DNA from: Schizochytrium sp. TIO01
Lineage: Eukaryota; Sar; Bigyra; Thraustochytrida; Thraustochytriidae
Reading direction: 5' to 3'
Length of the DNA: 64,000 bases
Assembly (NCBI GenBank): GCA_004764695.1
Contig: SMSO01000025.1
Coordinates: forward strand, 3,307,102 to 3,371,101
Made by a program: the position numbers and the translations under genes. Below the pieces are notes generated by a model, which saw only the letters and a list, made by a program, of their open reading frames with translations, had not been told where the DNA came from and ran no database searches. Shown here piece after piece: positions 42,231 to 52,688 of the stretch; positions within the stretch are counted from its first letter, which is position 1, and each line of letters starts with the position of its first letter.

Positions 42231-42714
42231 GTGGCAGTTTGCAAATACCTAAGGCATGCCAAATATGATAATTCTTAGCGTTCTATTCTATCATCATAAT
42301 AACATTATTCAGCATCACGAAGCGAGCCATGATTTAGATACATAAGAGCTGCGACAAGGGAGAACAATAATAATGACCATACTAAATATACAATATATCT
42401 CTAACGAAATAACTTTAATGGGGCATATGTACAAGAAACTTGAGCAAGACTAACCCTCCCTTGACATCATTATCCTTAAATTTTGGATTAAATTTGAGTC
42501 GTGCTCCGGGAATTTGCTTCCGTTTGGTTGTCCTTGAAATGATGCAACTTTCAGGCCAGATTTAGGGTTCCGTGACCTGTCTCGTTCGCAGTTATGACTC
42601 ACGCTTTTGCGACCGAGGCGTAGGACTTTGTAATCTTACACGCTCTTTATGCTTTGAAAATGTGAAGAATTACTTGGCTTACTTCCAGTCTAAGAATGGT
42701 GAGTTCTCCAATCG

Positions 42715-43130
42715 AAGGAACTAGTGGACAAGACATTGCTAGAGTTCTTAGTGTCCGTTTGTAAAACCTCAGTAGACATAGCGTTTACAAAAGAGCAAGA
42801 ATAGGCACCAAACTCGTGTGGCTGCCGGAGCAAAGAACTAGAAGTGTGAATACACATTACCTACATTCAAGCATGGTGTAGCTTGAATCGGTGGTTGGAG
42901 AAGTTGGATTAACCCCATCTATTATCTCTAGCAACTTTCAAGAATGTCTTAATCTCCCTAATTACTACATGAATCCATCTATCCTGAAATTTATTTTCCA
43001 GGACAGCAGTTCGCTAACTCGTAAACCAACCTCCTTAAAGCCTTCATCAAACCTCTTGCCTTCATCTTTACAGTCAACCTCAAGCTAATCAGAATCACCT
43101 TTCAGCAAAGAACATTGTTTCCAGGCTAAC
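42715..43130 (+). repeat. Diverged duplicated block, copy B
   Basis: Partner of 41815-42230. The frame here reads TSGQDIARVLSVRL before a stop, against TSGRNIVKILCVPV before a stop in copy A. Conservation of the amino-acid string and the stop position suggests both derive from a once-coding unit. Confidence 0.5.
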
Positions 43131-44453
43131 GTTTTAATCCTCGTTTGCTCCACAATACAAAATGTATTCACCCTCGTAATGCCCTAAGTCTGCTGCCAGA
43201 TTTAATAGAATTGTGCGATGTTGTAGGCTCTATTCGAAGATCACTGTAAGCATATTCCAAACTCTTGGCTGTTCAAAATTTTCTAGAAAGTGAGTTTTCC
43301 TTTTGCAATTTAAAAAAAAAGGGTATTTTACCAGGCTCTACTGGAATACTTATCTTATTAGCAATCGAAAATCGGTATTTTCAAGCCACATAGCTGTGCA
43401 TTTTTCCTGTTATTATTTGCCCAACTTCGTGATTCAATACATTGCATTTTGCATTTTCCCAAGCTGATTTGGAAAGATTTTCCATCTTTTTTGTATGCTG
43501 AGTAGTTCTCTTTTGCCTCGTAATTTGATTTCGTTTTTTAATTTGAAATTGACCGGTTTGGTGAAATGAACAAATTTTATCGTTGCTAAATCTTGAATAA
43601 ATCTGCATCATGCTCAACGACCCCATGAAATCACCCTGGCTAACATCATGCACATTTCAGGTCTGGCAACTCTCTTGGACTGAACATGGCAATGCACATA
43701 TCGTCCTTTATGTGGAGTTTTCTGCAGATGCACACACGTCCTTTGACAGGTGTTCTGACTCTATCATTTGAGGACATACAGCTCCGATCATCGGTGTCCG
43801 CGTTGTGGACATTAAAGGCGAGGTATTAGAGAATGTTTCAACAATTCTCATATGAAAAACATGAGGTCAGGGAGTCCACTCTCGATTCTATACCTCACAA
43901 GTTCGACAAAAGTTGAAAGATAGATGCAATACGTGATACTCTAATTTGTAGGCTTTGCATAAATTCAACCTTTCCAAGAGTGTCTTTAGCTTTAGCCTGT
44001 GCAGAAGATAGAGTATTGACCATAACTACAGAGACAACATGTTAGTCTCTGCTAATCTTAAAGCCCAAGGTATGAGTGAAGTTTGTTGACTTATTAAGTT
44101 TCTACCCAAATAAAAGGGTTGTTAAGAGTAGTCTCTACCTAGTGGGAGTGTCATGAGCCTTATAAAGGACGACCGCTGTAATTAAAGGGGTCTACTATGT
44201 TCCTTTGTGAGTCTTAGGCACTCTCACCAGAGCTATACATTTTTGTTTGCATATAGAAGCAATCGTGGATTTGATTCCCTTTTTGTTAAAGATCATATCT
44301 TGAGTTATTTAGAATAGGTCTATGTTAGTTCGCGATCTCAGCGTTTGGACCCGTTTGAGATAGCCATCTTACTGTTGAAAGGGTTGTGCCCGATTCTCCC
44401 ATTCTCTCCTAACCGAGGTTTTGCGCTGATCGCGTGAAATCCAGATCCGCTAG

Positions 44454-45483
44454 TTCCTTACCCAAAAGATTAACACAAGATTCTTCTTTCCAGACAATGA
44501 TTCGCCGCGCATCTCAGTTGGAAATCTGATCTACATAAGGCGTGATGTTTTCTCGGGGCTAGCCGCTTTTGCAGATTCTTGGTTGAATTCTAATCTGCCC
44601 TCAGTTACACCTTATGAAATGGGAGCGAAGTCGCTCATGACCGACTTTATCTGTCCAGGAGAACTCCTGAATAAACATCTCTTAGTACTTACAGTAAACT
44701 GATTCTTTGTCGTACAAAACTTGAACAGCGCAAGGTGTCCGCACACCTCCTTATATTTCCTTTTCTCAAGTTATGATGCAAACTGACCAGGACCATTGTT
44801 CACCTTTTGTCAGCAATTCGAAATACCGCCTTGGAGCTCACTCGTTGAAAGAGCATTTTGCGACAAGCTATGTCTCACAAGACAATACCGACGTCCAATT
44901 TTCAAAGTACAAATAAAAGACGATCCAGGCTCCCCGAGAACCAAGTGCATATAAGCTAGAACGCTCAGTATAGCATCACGCTCAAACGCAAGCCAAACGA
45001 TACGCTTTCTCAGAGGGATAGACATCTACAGCTTCAGCACTTTGACCAACCTCTGAGCGTTGCCAGACAAGGCATCGTTTTAGCTTGTAAGCAAGATTTT
45101 TCAGGGTCGATGAAAGAGGCCAGTGCGTTTTGGTCCCGCTATGTTCCAATAGAGAAATCCTCCCAAATGCTTTGAAAGATACCTCTCTCTCTAAACGTCA
45201 AGTCGCTTTCTCCCTTCAATTCTTGGCTCTTCACCAATATTGCGGGGACCCCAATTCTAGCAGGAGCAAGTTTCATGATCTTTCACAACGCAATGCTGAC
45301 GCTTAGAACTCCGTTGCTTTAGACTGATCTCTGGCGGACAAAGCTGTGACCGCCGATGCAAAAGCGGTCTCATTTCTTGCCGCATCCCGTCAAGAGCATG
45401 TTGAGACGTCAAGTACGCCCAAATCTTTGTTAATCCGCTCTTCTATATCCAATCTATTTACTAAACTTCAAGTGCTTACATGA
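44454..45483 (+). pseudogene. Interrupted coding remnant, unidentified
   Basis: Plus-strand open stretches follow one another with stops and frame changes between them. They are 44454-44700 (about 82 codons, containing ISVGNLIYIRRDVFSGLAAF), about 44970-45174 (containing EASAFWSRYVPIEKSSQML), 45175-45321 (LSLNVKSLSPFNSW onward), and 45330-45483 (ADKAVTADAKAVSFLAASR). Composition is protein-like throughout and very different from the surrounding DNA. It may be a dead gene or an old retroelement polyprotein, but I see no reverse-transcriptase, integrase or protease signature. Confidence 0.35.
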
Positions 45484-46184
45484 TCTTGAAGATTTCCAGC
45501 TTTCAAAACGAGAGAAAAATGAAAAGTGGGAACTGTTACTACTACTACTACTATCACTATGGAGGGAACTAGCCTATCCAAAGCTATAGCTGATATATAG
45601 TTAAGTGAAGTGAGGGAGGGACTCTTTGGACCTGGGATGAACAGGATCAGAATGAACCAAAGACCATAGAACGGTATCGTTCGCGGCCCATGCGGTCTTC
45701 GAGGCGGACTGCAAAAGGACCAGTCTGCGACTCTGGTTGGCGTGTATTGAACGCAAGCCTTTGATTGCACCGCCGATGGCAGGTAAGATAAAAGCAGCAG
45801 TATTCGCTCTTTTTCGCAAGCCCTGGGGCAGTTTTGTCAAACCTACCTGCTATGTATAACCAAAAGATCTACCTTGTGACGGTAGGTAGGCCAGCAATTG
45901 AGCTGTATAAGACACTGTAGAAATAGGTGATCCTCTCACGAACTATAGCGTATAATGATGTATTCCTTCCTAGGTACACAGTAACTTTTTACCAACTCGA
46001 GGCAGCAAAGCGGTGCAAAATATTGTATGCATTGGCTTACGAATGGTTAGAGGTACTTTCTATTTAGCCATCGTTGTTGCGATTAGTGCAAGCACAAGAT
46101 CTAACACGATCTAGGAATCGAGCCAGCCGGTTCTGGTAGTGAACCCGTGCGTCAGCATGATGGGTTTTGCTTTAGTAAATCTAC

Positions 46185-46367
46185 TTTAGCAAAGGCAAAC
46201 TTGAAGGTGATTCGCTTACTGCCACGAGCGAGAAGGTCGCAACAGCACTTGTCCTGTTTCATGCTAAAAGCGTTCAGGCCCGTGCCATTTTCAATCTATC
46301 GATTAAAAGTGTAAACCGATCAAGCTCCAAGTTGCTGGGAAACTTCTCAAAGACTCTGACCTATTAA
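46185..46367 (+). pseudogene. Second coding remnant resembling the end of the 44.5-45.5 kb remnant
   Basis: A 60-codon open stretch encoding SLTATSEKVATALVLFHAKS and later KSVNRSSSKLLGNFSKTL. It weakly parallels the last segment of the remnant ending at 45483, which has ADKAVTADAKAVSFLAAS and KSLLIRSSISNLFTKL. If genuine, this is a second decayed copy. Confidence 0.25.
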
Positions 46368-46866
46368 ATTCATGAATATCCATGTAGTAGCACTTTCCTC
46401 GTGACTGCAATAGAATCCGAGAAGATTGTGGATCTACTATCAATTGCATGGATCTCAAAAGATCGCACAAGACCGGAACTGCAAAGTTTCACATCGTTGC
46501 AGTCCAAATATGCACCGCTCGGTAAGACTTTTATGATGATTTTCTGATCGTTGCAATCTCTACATGATGTAAAGTACGGAATTTAATATCTTTGCTATAA
46601 GGAAGGTGAATCAAGAGTACAAAGTTTGATTTCCTCTTAGATACACAGATCAAAGGAAAGTTAAACGCCTTTGGCTACTTAGATGATACTACCTTTTAAA
46701 CTCAGATAGTATGCCAAAGTAGGTAGGTACCTACTCTTTCAAAAAGCAACTCAAGTTCAAGACAAAGCAAAGCAAACCTGAAATCCCAGACCTGAAATAG
46801 ATTCGGCAAAGGACGTGACATTACAAATAAATAAGATAAGTACGTGTCTTAAAGTTATAAGCCACC

Positions 46867-48525
46867 ATGGAGACTACACGAAAGCGCGTTGCTGTCATTG
46901 GTGCCGGAATGTGTGGTATGAAGGCACTGAAGGAAATGGTCGCTGCTGGCTTCGACACCACTTGCTTCGAGTTGAGTGAAGATATTGGTGGGATCTGGCG
47001 CTTCACCGAAGAGGAATCGCTCTCGTCCGTCTATCGTTCGACACGTATCAACACCCTTCGCGCAGGAAACTCGTTTGCCGACTTTCCGATTCCTGAAAGC
47101 TACCCCCTTGCCATGGACCACAATGATGTCATGCGCTATTTCCGAGCCTACGTGAATCAGTTTGACCTTCTGCAGTACATCAAGTTCAATACGAAGGTCT
47201 TGACAATCGAACCTTTCAAAGCTCGTCAAGGAAACAAGGACTGGTCGTGGCGAATTGTTACGGAGCCTACGGATGGCGAGGGTGAACCAACTGAGACTAT
47301 CTTTGATGGTGTGGTTGTTTGCTCTGGGCATCACTCCAAGCCGCACAAGTTCCCTTTCAAGGGTCTCGAGACATTCCCTGGTATCCAGATGCACTCCCAC
47401 TCTTACAAGGACAATTCGAAGTTTGTTGGTAAACGCTGTGTCGTTGTTGGCATTGGTAACTCTGGTTCTGATGTAGTGACTGAGATCGCCAAGGTTGCTT
47501 CTAGGACCGTCCTGGTTGCTCGACGTGGTTCATGGATCATCCCTAACCCCTTCATTGATCCCCAGTCTGATGTCGTATCGCGTTTTGACCAAAACATCCT
47601 CGGCCGTATTTCTCAACGTGCCCAGGCTCACCTTGTTGAATCGCAGCGTCAGGAAGCCTACAACAAGCTTAAGAAGGCAAACCTCAACCCAACTTATGGG
47701 TTTAATGAGGCGCACCCCACTCTAACGAATAATAGCCCGGATAACAACTTTTATGAGCAGCTTGATGCCGGACGAATTGAAGGACGTCGTGGCATCGATC
47801 GTTTTGAAGGCTCTAATGTTTACTTCACGGACGGTACGTCCATGGAAGCTGACGCTGTGGTATTCTGCACTGGCTACAAACTCACGTACCCATTTCTCAG
47901 TAGCCAGATTCTTGAGACCAACGATGCCAATGAAATTGAGCTCTACAAGTACATGTTCCCTGTTGGTGACAAACAGGTCGATAACATTGCCTTCATCGGT
48001 GTTGTGCAGCCTGTTGGCCCTATGGCTATGATTGCTGATGTGCAGACCCGTGTTGTCGCCCAATACCTCAAGGGTAAGGTTCCCCTTCCTAGCCGTGAAG
48101 TCATGAAAACAGACATCCGCCAAAAGCGCGAATTCAACTTGAACTGGTATTACCGTGCACCTCGTCACACCATTCAGGTGTCGATGCGTCCTTACCTCGA
48201 TGAAATTGGTGAGATGATTGGCTGCACCCCTACGTTTTTCCGTTTACTTTTTAAAGCCCCGTGGCTCTTGTATGCCGCATATCGCACGCCCACCATGGGT
48301 GCCCACTACCGTCTGGTAGGCTATGGTGCAAATCAAAATCTTGCGACTTATGATCTTGCGAAGGAGCGCCAGGCTTGCTTCAGCCACATGCGCAACCGTA
48401 AAACCTTGCTTGGCTTCATCCTGTACTACATCAAGCTTTATGGCATGATTTTCCCTATGGCTGTCTTTTACCAGCTCAAGTCCCTTCTTACTACTGGCAA
48501 AACCTTCTTCTTTCTCTGGGATTAA
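46867..48525 (+). CDS. Flavin-containing monooxygenase (FMO), copy 1
   Basis: A 552-residue protein. The ATG at 46867 sits in GCCACCATGG, a full Kozak consensus. The FAD-binding GAGMCG is at residues 12-17, followed by the FELSEDIGGIWRF strand and STRINTL. The FMO-identifying sequence FPGIQMHSHSYKD starts at residue 170, the NADPH-binding GIGNSGSD at 195, and the CTGY motif at 334. These are all the signatures of class B FMOs, which use NADPH and O2 to oxygenate soft nucleophiles (N or S). A hydrophobic C-terminal stretch (about residues 510-540) may anchor it to the ER. It has a tandem paralogue 823 bp downstream on the same strand. Confidence 0.95.
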   Translation: METTRKRVAVIGAGMCGMKALKEMVAAGFDTTCFELSEDIGGIWRFTEEESLSSVYRSTRINTLRAGNSFADFPIPESYPLAMDHNDVMRYFRAYVNQFDLLQYIKFNTKVLTIEPFKARQGNKDWSWRIVTEPTDGEGEPTETIFDGVVVCSGHHSKPHKFPFKGLETFPGIQMHSHSYKDNSKFVGKRCVVVGIGNSGSDVVTEIAKVASRTVLVARRGSWIIPNPFIDPQSDVVSRFDQNILGRISQRAQAHLVESQRQEAYNKLKKANLNPTYGFNEAHPTLTNNSPDNNFYEQLDAGRIEGRRGIDRFEGSNVYFTDGTSMEADAVVFCTGYKLTYPFLSSQILETNDANEIELYKYMFPVGDKQVDNIAFIGVVQPVGPMAMIADVQTRVVAQYLKGKVPLPSREVMKTDIRQKREFNLNWYYRAPRHTIQVSMRPYLDEIGEMIGCTPTFFRLLFKAPWLLYAAYRTPTMGAHYRLVGYGANQNLATYDLAKERQACFSHMRNRKTLLGFILYYIKLYGMIFPMAVFYQLKSLLTTGKTFFFLWD

Positions 48526-49348
48526 GCTTTGTGCGCCTACTTTTCGATATTTTCTTCACTATTTGAAGCGCTTCGATTACTTTCTATATATTTCAAGTCT
48601 ATCTTATTTTCCTCTTCTTACTGACAGCTCTCCTCAGCCCTCTTCATCATATCCTTATGACCTCTTCTCTGAATGTATCCCGTGCCATTTCTTCTTGTGA
48701 TTGAAGATTTTCACATATACATGTTACATCACTGCACCTTTTGATGTCTAAGTTGTGATTGGTTTCAATCCCAATAGTTCCCGAAAGGTCACTGATTACC
48801 CTATGTAAGAATATCTTAGCTGAATCTTTTTTGATTAAATATTTGAAAGAAAAAAATGCTGTGTTCCAGAAGTTCTTTGTCGTTATCCTCCGACAACGGT
48901 GTTGTCTTTTCAGGTCTTTACGGTTCAACTCGATCTCACAAACGGGCTTCGAGAAGTGCTGTGTTTGTGGTAGCTAGAGTTGGGTAGCTATAATGTTGCG
49001 ATCCTCCAAAGGTTGCGAACGATGAACAAGTACACGCAGACAGTAGTGATGGATTCCAAAGTTATAGCTCTTGGAACTTTCGGCTCGCTCAGTTTCGACG
49101 GGCGGGATTTTTCGACGTGCCGAGATGCCACCTTATGAACGCATCATCGAGCATGACTAGAACCCGCGTAGTGAATAACGTTAGACTCCTATGCTAGTTA
49201 ACGTGGTCGTCTTTATTGGTGCTTCGCAGGCGCCTAAGTCAATACGCAAATCCAAAGCCTTCCTTAGACGAGAGGCAAACAAGAAACACCAGTTTTGGAT
49301 TGATAATATATCAAGTTTAGACCCTCGTCCTAAGCCGTGGTGAAGAAA
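48526..49348. other. Spacer between the tandem FMO genes
   Basis: Contains the 3' UTR of the first FMO gene and the promoter of the second. No further gene is supported. Confidence 0.5.
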
Positions 49349-51052
49349 ATGCAACGCGCTACTCTAGACATGATTTCAAATGCGTCAAAGAAGAAACATG
49401 TTGCTGTACTAGGTGCAGGTATGTGCGGCTTGAAGACAATCAAAGAACTCCTCGATGCAAACATAGAGGTGACTGCATTTGAGCTCAGCGAAGACATAGG
49501 CGGCATATGGCGGTTCACGGAAAATGAGGATGAGTCCATTTCTTCAAGTGTGTACCGCTCCACCCGGATCAATACGCTTCGCATTGGCAACTCGTTTACA
49601 GACTTTCCCATCCCTGAAGGCGATTTTCCAGTTTCGATGACGCATTATGATATGATGCGTTACTTTCGAGCCTATGCAGAGGAGTTTGGCCTGTGCAAGC
49701 ACATCAAGTTTAATACCAAGGTGCTTCGTATTGAGCCCGGGAAGGCTCGCAACAAGAATGGATCCACATCTTCAGATTGGACCTGGAAGGTAGAAACTGA
49801 AAGCAAAGGAGGAGAGGTCACCGAATCAACGTTTGATGGAGTGGTGATTTGCTCTGGTCATCATTCGATTCCCCGAAAGGTCCAATTTGATGGCTTGGAT
49901 TCCTTTCCAGGGCTACTCATGCACTCTCACACCTACAAAGACAACTCTAAGTTTGTAGGCAAACGCTGCGTAGTTGTTGGTATCGGCAACAGTGGTTCTG
50001 ATATAGCTACCGAGATTAGCAAAGTTGCCAAAGAGACTATTCTTGTAGCCAGAAACGGTGTCTGGGTTGTGAAAAATCCTCTGTTTGATAAAGATGCCGA
50101 GGTTGTTACTCGACTTGATCAGAACATTTTAGGTCGCCTTCCTCAGGATGTTAGCGCCCGCATGGCCGAACATGACCATGCCGAGACTCGCGCATTGCTT
50201 GAAAAGGCTGGACTTGGCCCTACCTATGCTTTCAACCAAGGTCATCCAACACTGACAGGAAACTCCCCAGAGAACAACCTGTTGAAGCAAGTGGAGGAAG
50301 GAAAGATCCACGGTCGGCGAGGCATTGACCACTTTGAAGGGTCAACTGTGCATTTTACTGATGGCACGACTTTTGAAGCTGATGCTGTTATTCAGTGTAC
50401 GGGATACAAGCTTGCTTATCCTTATCTTGACCCTGAGGTCTTTCAAGTTCAAGGAGACAATGAGGTGGAGCTTTACAAGTACATGTTTCCACTTGGTCAC
50501 AAGAAGGTCGATAACATTGCCTTTGTGGGTGTAGTGCAACAGCTTGGTGCATTAGCTATGGTTGCGGACGTGCAGTCAAGAATTGTAGCCAAGTATATGG
50601 CCGGCGACTTGCAGCTTCCTAGCCGCCAACTTATGAAGGAAGATATTGTAGCCAAACGTAAATTCAATGCAGATTGGTATTACTCGGCACCGCGTCACAC
50701 AATCCAGGTCTCTCTGCGTCCTTACCTAGATGAGATTGGCGAAATGATTGATGCAACACCTACGTTAACGCGAATTCTATCCCAAAACCCAAGCTTGCTC
50801 TGGCTGGTATACTCCACACCAACATGCGGCAGCCACTACCGTTTGTTTGGATATGGCGCTAAGCCTGAGCTAGCAAAGTACAATATGAACAAGGAATACC
50901 AGCATTGCTTTTCGCATATGAAGAACCGTACTCTTCTTGGGGGGGTGAGATACTACGCTAACCTTTTTGGAGTTAAACTCCCGATGGCAGCTTACTACCA
51001 AGCCAAATCATTTTTAACGACTGGTAAGACGTTTTTCTTTTGTTGGGAGTAA
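49349..51052 (+). CDS. Flavin-containing monooxygenase (FMO), copy 2
   Basis: A 567-residue protein from the ATG at 49349; a second ATG at 49370 is an alternative start that aligns better with copy 1. All FMO signatures are present: GAGMCG, FELSEDIGGIWRF, the HSHTYKDNSKF part of the FMO sequence, GIGNSGSD, and CTGY. It is colinear with copy 1 along its whole length and ends with the same LTTGKTFFF motif. The frame is intact, so both copies are probably functional. They differ most around residues 225-290 and at the C-terminus, where substrate access could differ. Confidence 0.95.
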   Translation: MQRATLDMISNASKKKHVAVLGAGMCGLKTIKELLDANIEVTAFELSEDIGGIWRFTENEDESISSSVYRSTRINTLRIGNSFTDFPIPEGDFPVSMTHYDMMRYFRAYAEEFGLCKHIKFNTKVLRIEPGKARNKNGSTSSDWTWKVETESKGGEVTESTFDGVVICSGHHSIPRKVQFDGLDSFPGLLMHSHTYKDNSKFVGKRCVVVGIGNSGSDIATEISKVAKETILVARNGVWVVKNPLFDKDAEVVTRLDQNILGRLPQDVSARMAEHDHAETRALLEKAGLGPTYAFNQGHPTLTGNSPENNLLKQVEEGKIHGRRGIDHFEGSTVHFTDGTTFEADAVIQCTGYKLAYPYLDPEVFQVQGDNEVELYKYMFPLGHKKVDNIAFVGVVQQLGALAMVADVQSRIVAKYMAGDLQLPSRQLMKEDIVAKRKFNADWYYSAPRHTIQVSLRPYLDEIGEMIDATPTLTRILSQNPSLLWLVYSTPTCGSHYRLFGYGAKPELAKYNMNKEYQHCFSHMKNRTLLGGVRYYANLFGVKLPMAAYYQAKSFLTTGKTFFFCWE

Positions 51053-51641
51053 AATATATATTCAGAAAGATTATACTCCAGTAAATTTGAGAAGTTGAGC
51101 TTAAATAGCTGCTGTGTATTTTGTGAGCTGTTTGCAGTTTCCGAAAAACTGGAAAGTCACTCCGACTGATGAAAACCGAAATCTCACTAACACAAATCTA
51201 TATGTTCATACAACATAGGATCTAAGCAAGCATCAAGAGGGCAACTAGTCAGTAGACTCATTATAAGTTCAACGTGTCTTCTTCTTCTTGTGTTTTTTAT
51301 TTTTATTTTTTTGTACTTTCATAGTTAAAATAACTCCTTCCTTGTAGGTCTCCATCGCGGTGGTATACTGTCGAGATCGTGAGTGCGTATGTAAACCAAG
51401 AAGGTTGGGGTAGTGCAGGTGCTGTAATTGGTATCATTATTGAGACTGGAGCAGGAAGCAACGGGGCAGTCTCTCTAATTTATAAAAGAGAGTTACCCCG
51501 GATACAGAATTAGTACGTACAAATTCGATGGCCTGTCTCGCTTGTCGGTTTGAAGAGATCTCAGGAATTTGACCTATGTATCCATAGTAGACAGCCTTGA
51601 TCTTTTTGCTTGCTACTTACGTAGATGGGATTTATTCGAAA
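51053..51641. other. Intergenic region between convergent FMO and EB1
   Basis: AT-rich spacer carrying the two 3' ends, with a T-rich run at 51285-51316. Nothing else is seen. Confidence 0.5.
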
Positions 51642-52688
51642 TTAGTAATCCTCAGCGAACTGGGAGGACGAGGTGGAGTTTTCAGCCTCTACGGAGTCCT
51701 GCGAGGGCAAGTCATCACCCAGAACCTCCTTAGACTCGGCAGCATGTGTAACGTGCTGCTCTTCATCATCCTCTTCCTCGGTGGTGGCAAGCACAGATTC
51801 AGCAGCAGCTAGAGCTGCCTCTCCCTTGGGATCATCCTCGGTGGCGTAGAGAACCTTGAGCACATTGAGCACAATATCGCGGTCCGGGCCGCTGTAAGCC
51901 TGAAGCAAAAGCTCGACGTCGCGAAGTTTGCTAAAGTAAAACTGACTCTCCTTCTCGGCGCCCTCAAGGTTCAGCTTGAGATCAGCATTGGAGTTCTGAA
52001 GGTCCTTGACCTGTTGTTCGAGCTCTTCAATCTTCTCGGCACTCTTACTATCCGCGCGAGAGGAAGAGCTCGAAGTTGAGACCCTGTTGGTGCGAGATTG
52101 GTTCTCCTTCTCCTTAGTCACACGAGAAGGTGCAACACTCTTGGTGGCGGTCGTTGTTGGTGTAGTGGTGCTGGCACGCGGAGCGGCAGTAGTCGTGCGC
52201 GGCGCTGGCCGTGAAACGGGTTTGCGCGCTGCAGGCTTTACTGCTCCACCCTGGGCAGGCTTGTACAGGTTGACACCCTTGCCAAGGTTGCGACGGCCGA
52301 TAGCATCGTAATCTTCAGGAATGTTGCCTTCATGGTCCATGAAAACAGAGCGAACCCACTGCAGGTGCTCAAGGTTGTCCTGGTACTTGGCACGAATCAG
52401 GCGATCCACGGGAATGTGGCGAGTAATGCTAAGCTTGTCAAATACAGCTTGGAGGACTTTGTAGTTGGAGACAAACTCATGGTCGCTGCGAGCACCCCAG
52501 TTCACCTTCTTCATCGGTACGGTTCCAGGGAACAGAGCGTCCATAACTTGACAGACGACAGCTCCGTTCGCGGTCTCTTCGACCTTGCTGAGGTTCAATG
52601 AAAGCAGCTCGTTAAGCCAGTCAATGATCTCACGGCGACCTACAAAGTAGGCCTCGTTCATCATGCCGACAGCGCGATCAGTAGCCAT
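51642..52688 (-). CDS. EB1: EB1-type microtubule plus-end-binding protein
   Basis: A 348-residue protein from the ATG at 52688. The N-terminal calponin-homology domain (about 10-120) has REIIDWLNELLSLNL, QVMDALFPG and NWGARSDHEFVSNYKVLQ, all typical of EB1. A basic Pro/Ala/Thr-rich linker follows, then a coiled coil and the EB-homology domain with FYFSKLRDVELLLQ (about 248-261). The last residues are AEDY, an acidic-aromatic end comparable with the EEY/F tail that CAP-Gly proteins bind in animals. EB1 tracks growing microtubule plus ends and recruits partners through the EBH pocket. Its length is somewhat above that of animal EB1 because of the linker and an acidic C-terminal extension. Confidence 0.97.
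   Translation of the reverse strand: MATDRAVGMMNEAYFVGRREIIDWLNELLSLNLSKVEETANGAVVCQVMDALFPGTVPMKKVNWGARSDHEFVSNYKVLQAVFDKLSITRHIPVDRLIRAKYQDNLEHLQWVRSVFMDHEGNIPEDYDAIGRRNLGKGVNLYKPAQGGAVKPAARKPVSRPAPRTTTAAPRASTTTPTTTATKSVAPSRVTKEKENQSRTNRVSTSSSSSRADSKSAEKIEELEQQVKDLQNSNADLKLNLEGAEKESQFYFSKLRDVELLLQAYSGPDRDIVLNVLKVLYATEDDPKGEAALAAAESVLATTEEEDDEEQHVTHAAESKEVLGDDLPSQDSVEAENSTSSSQFAEDY

Larger units (their letters stand above)
39602..46866. other. 7.3-kb gene desert with decayed coding traces
   Basis: AT-rich sequence without an intact recognisable gene. Two neighbouring plus-strand frames, 40941-41177 (78 codons) and 41204-41647 (147 codons, basic, with a hydrophobic N-terminal stretch LLVFLIFLVM), are open but unknown; I give the longer about 0.2. 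A diverged duplication and interrupted coding stretches are listed separately. A minus-strand frame at 45601-45840 is also protein-like but has no ATG. A-runs occur near 40181-40205 and 40520-40531. The region looks like a graveyard of old genes or elements. Confidence 0.5.
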
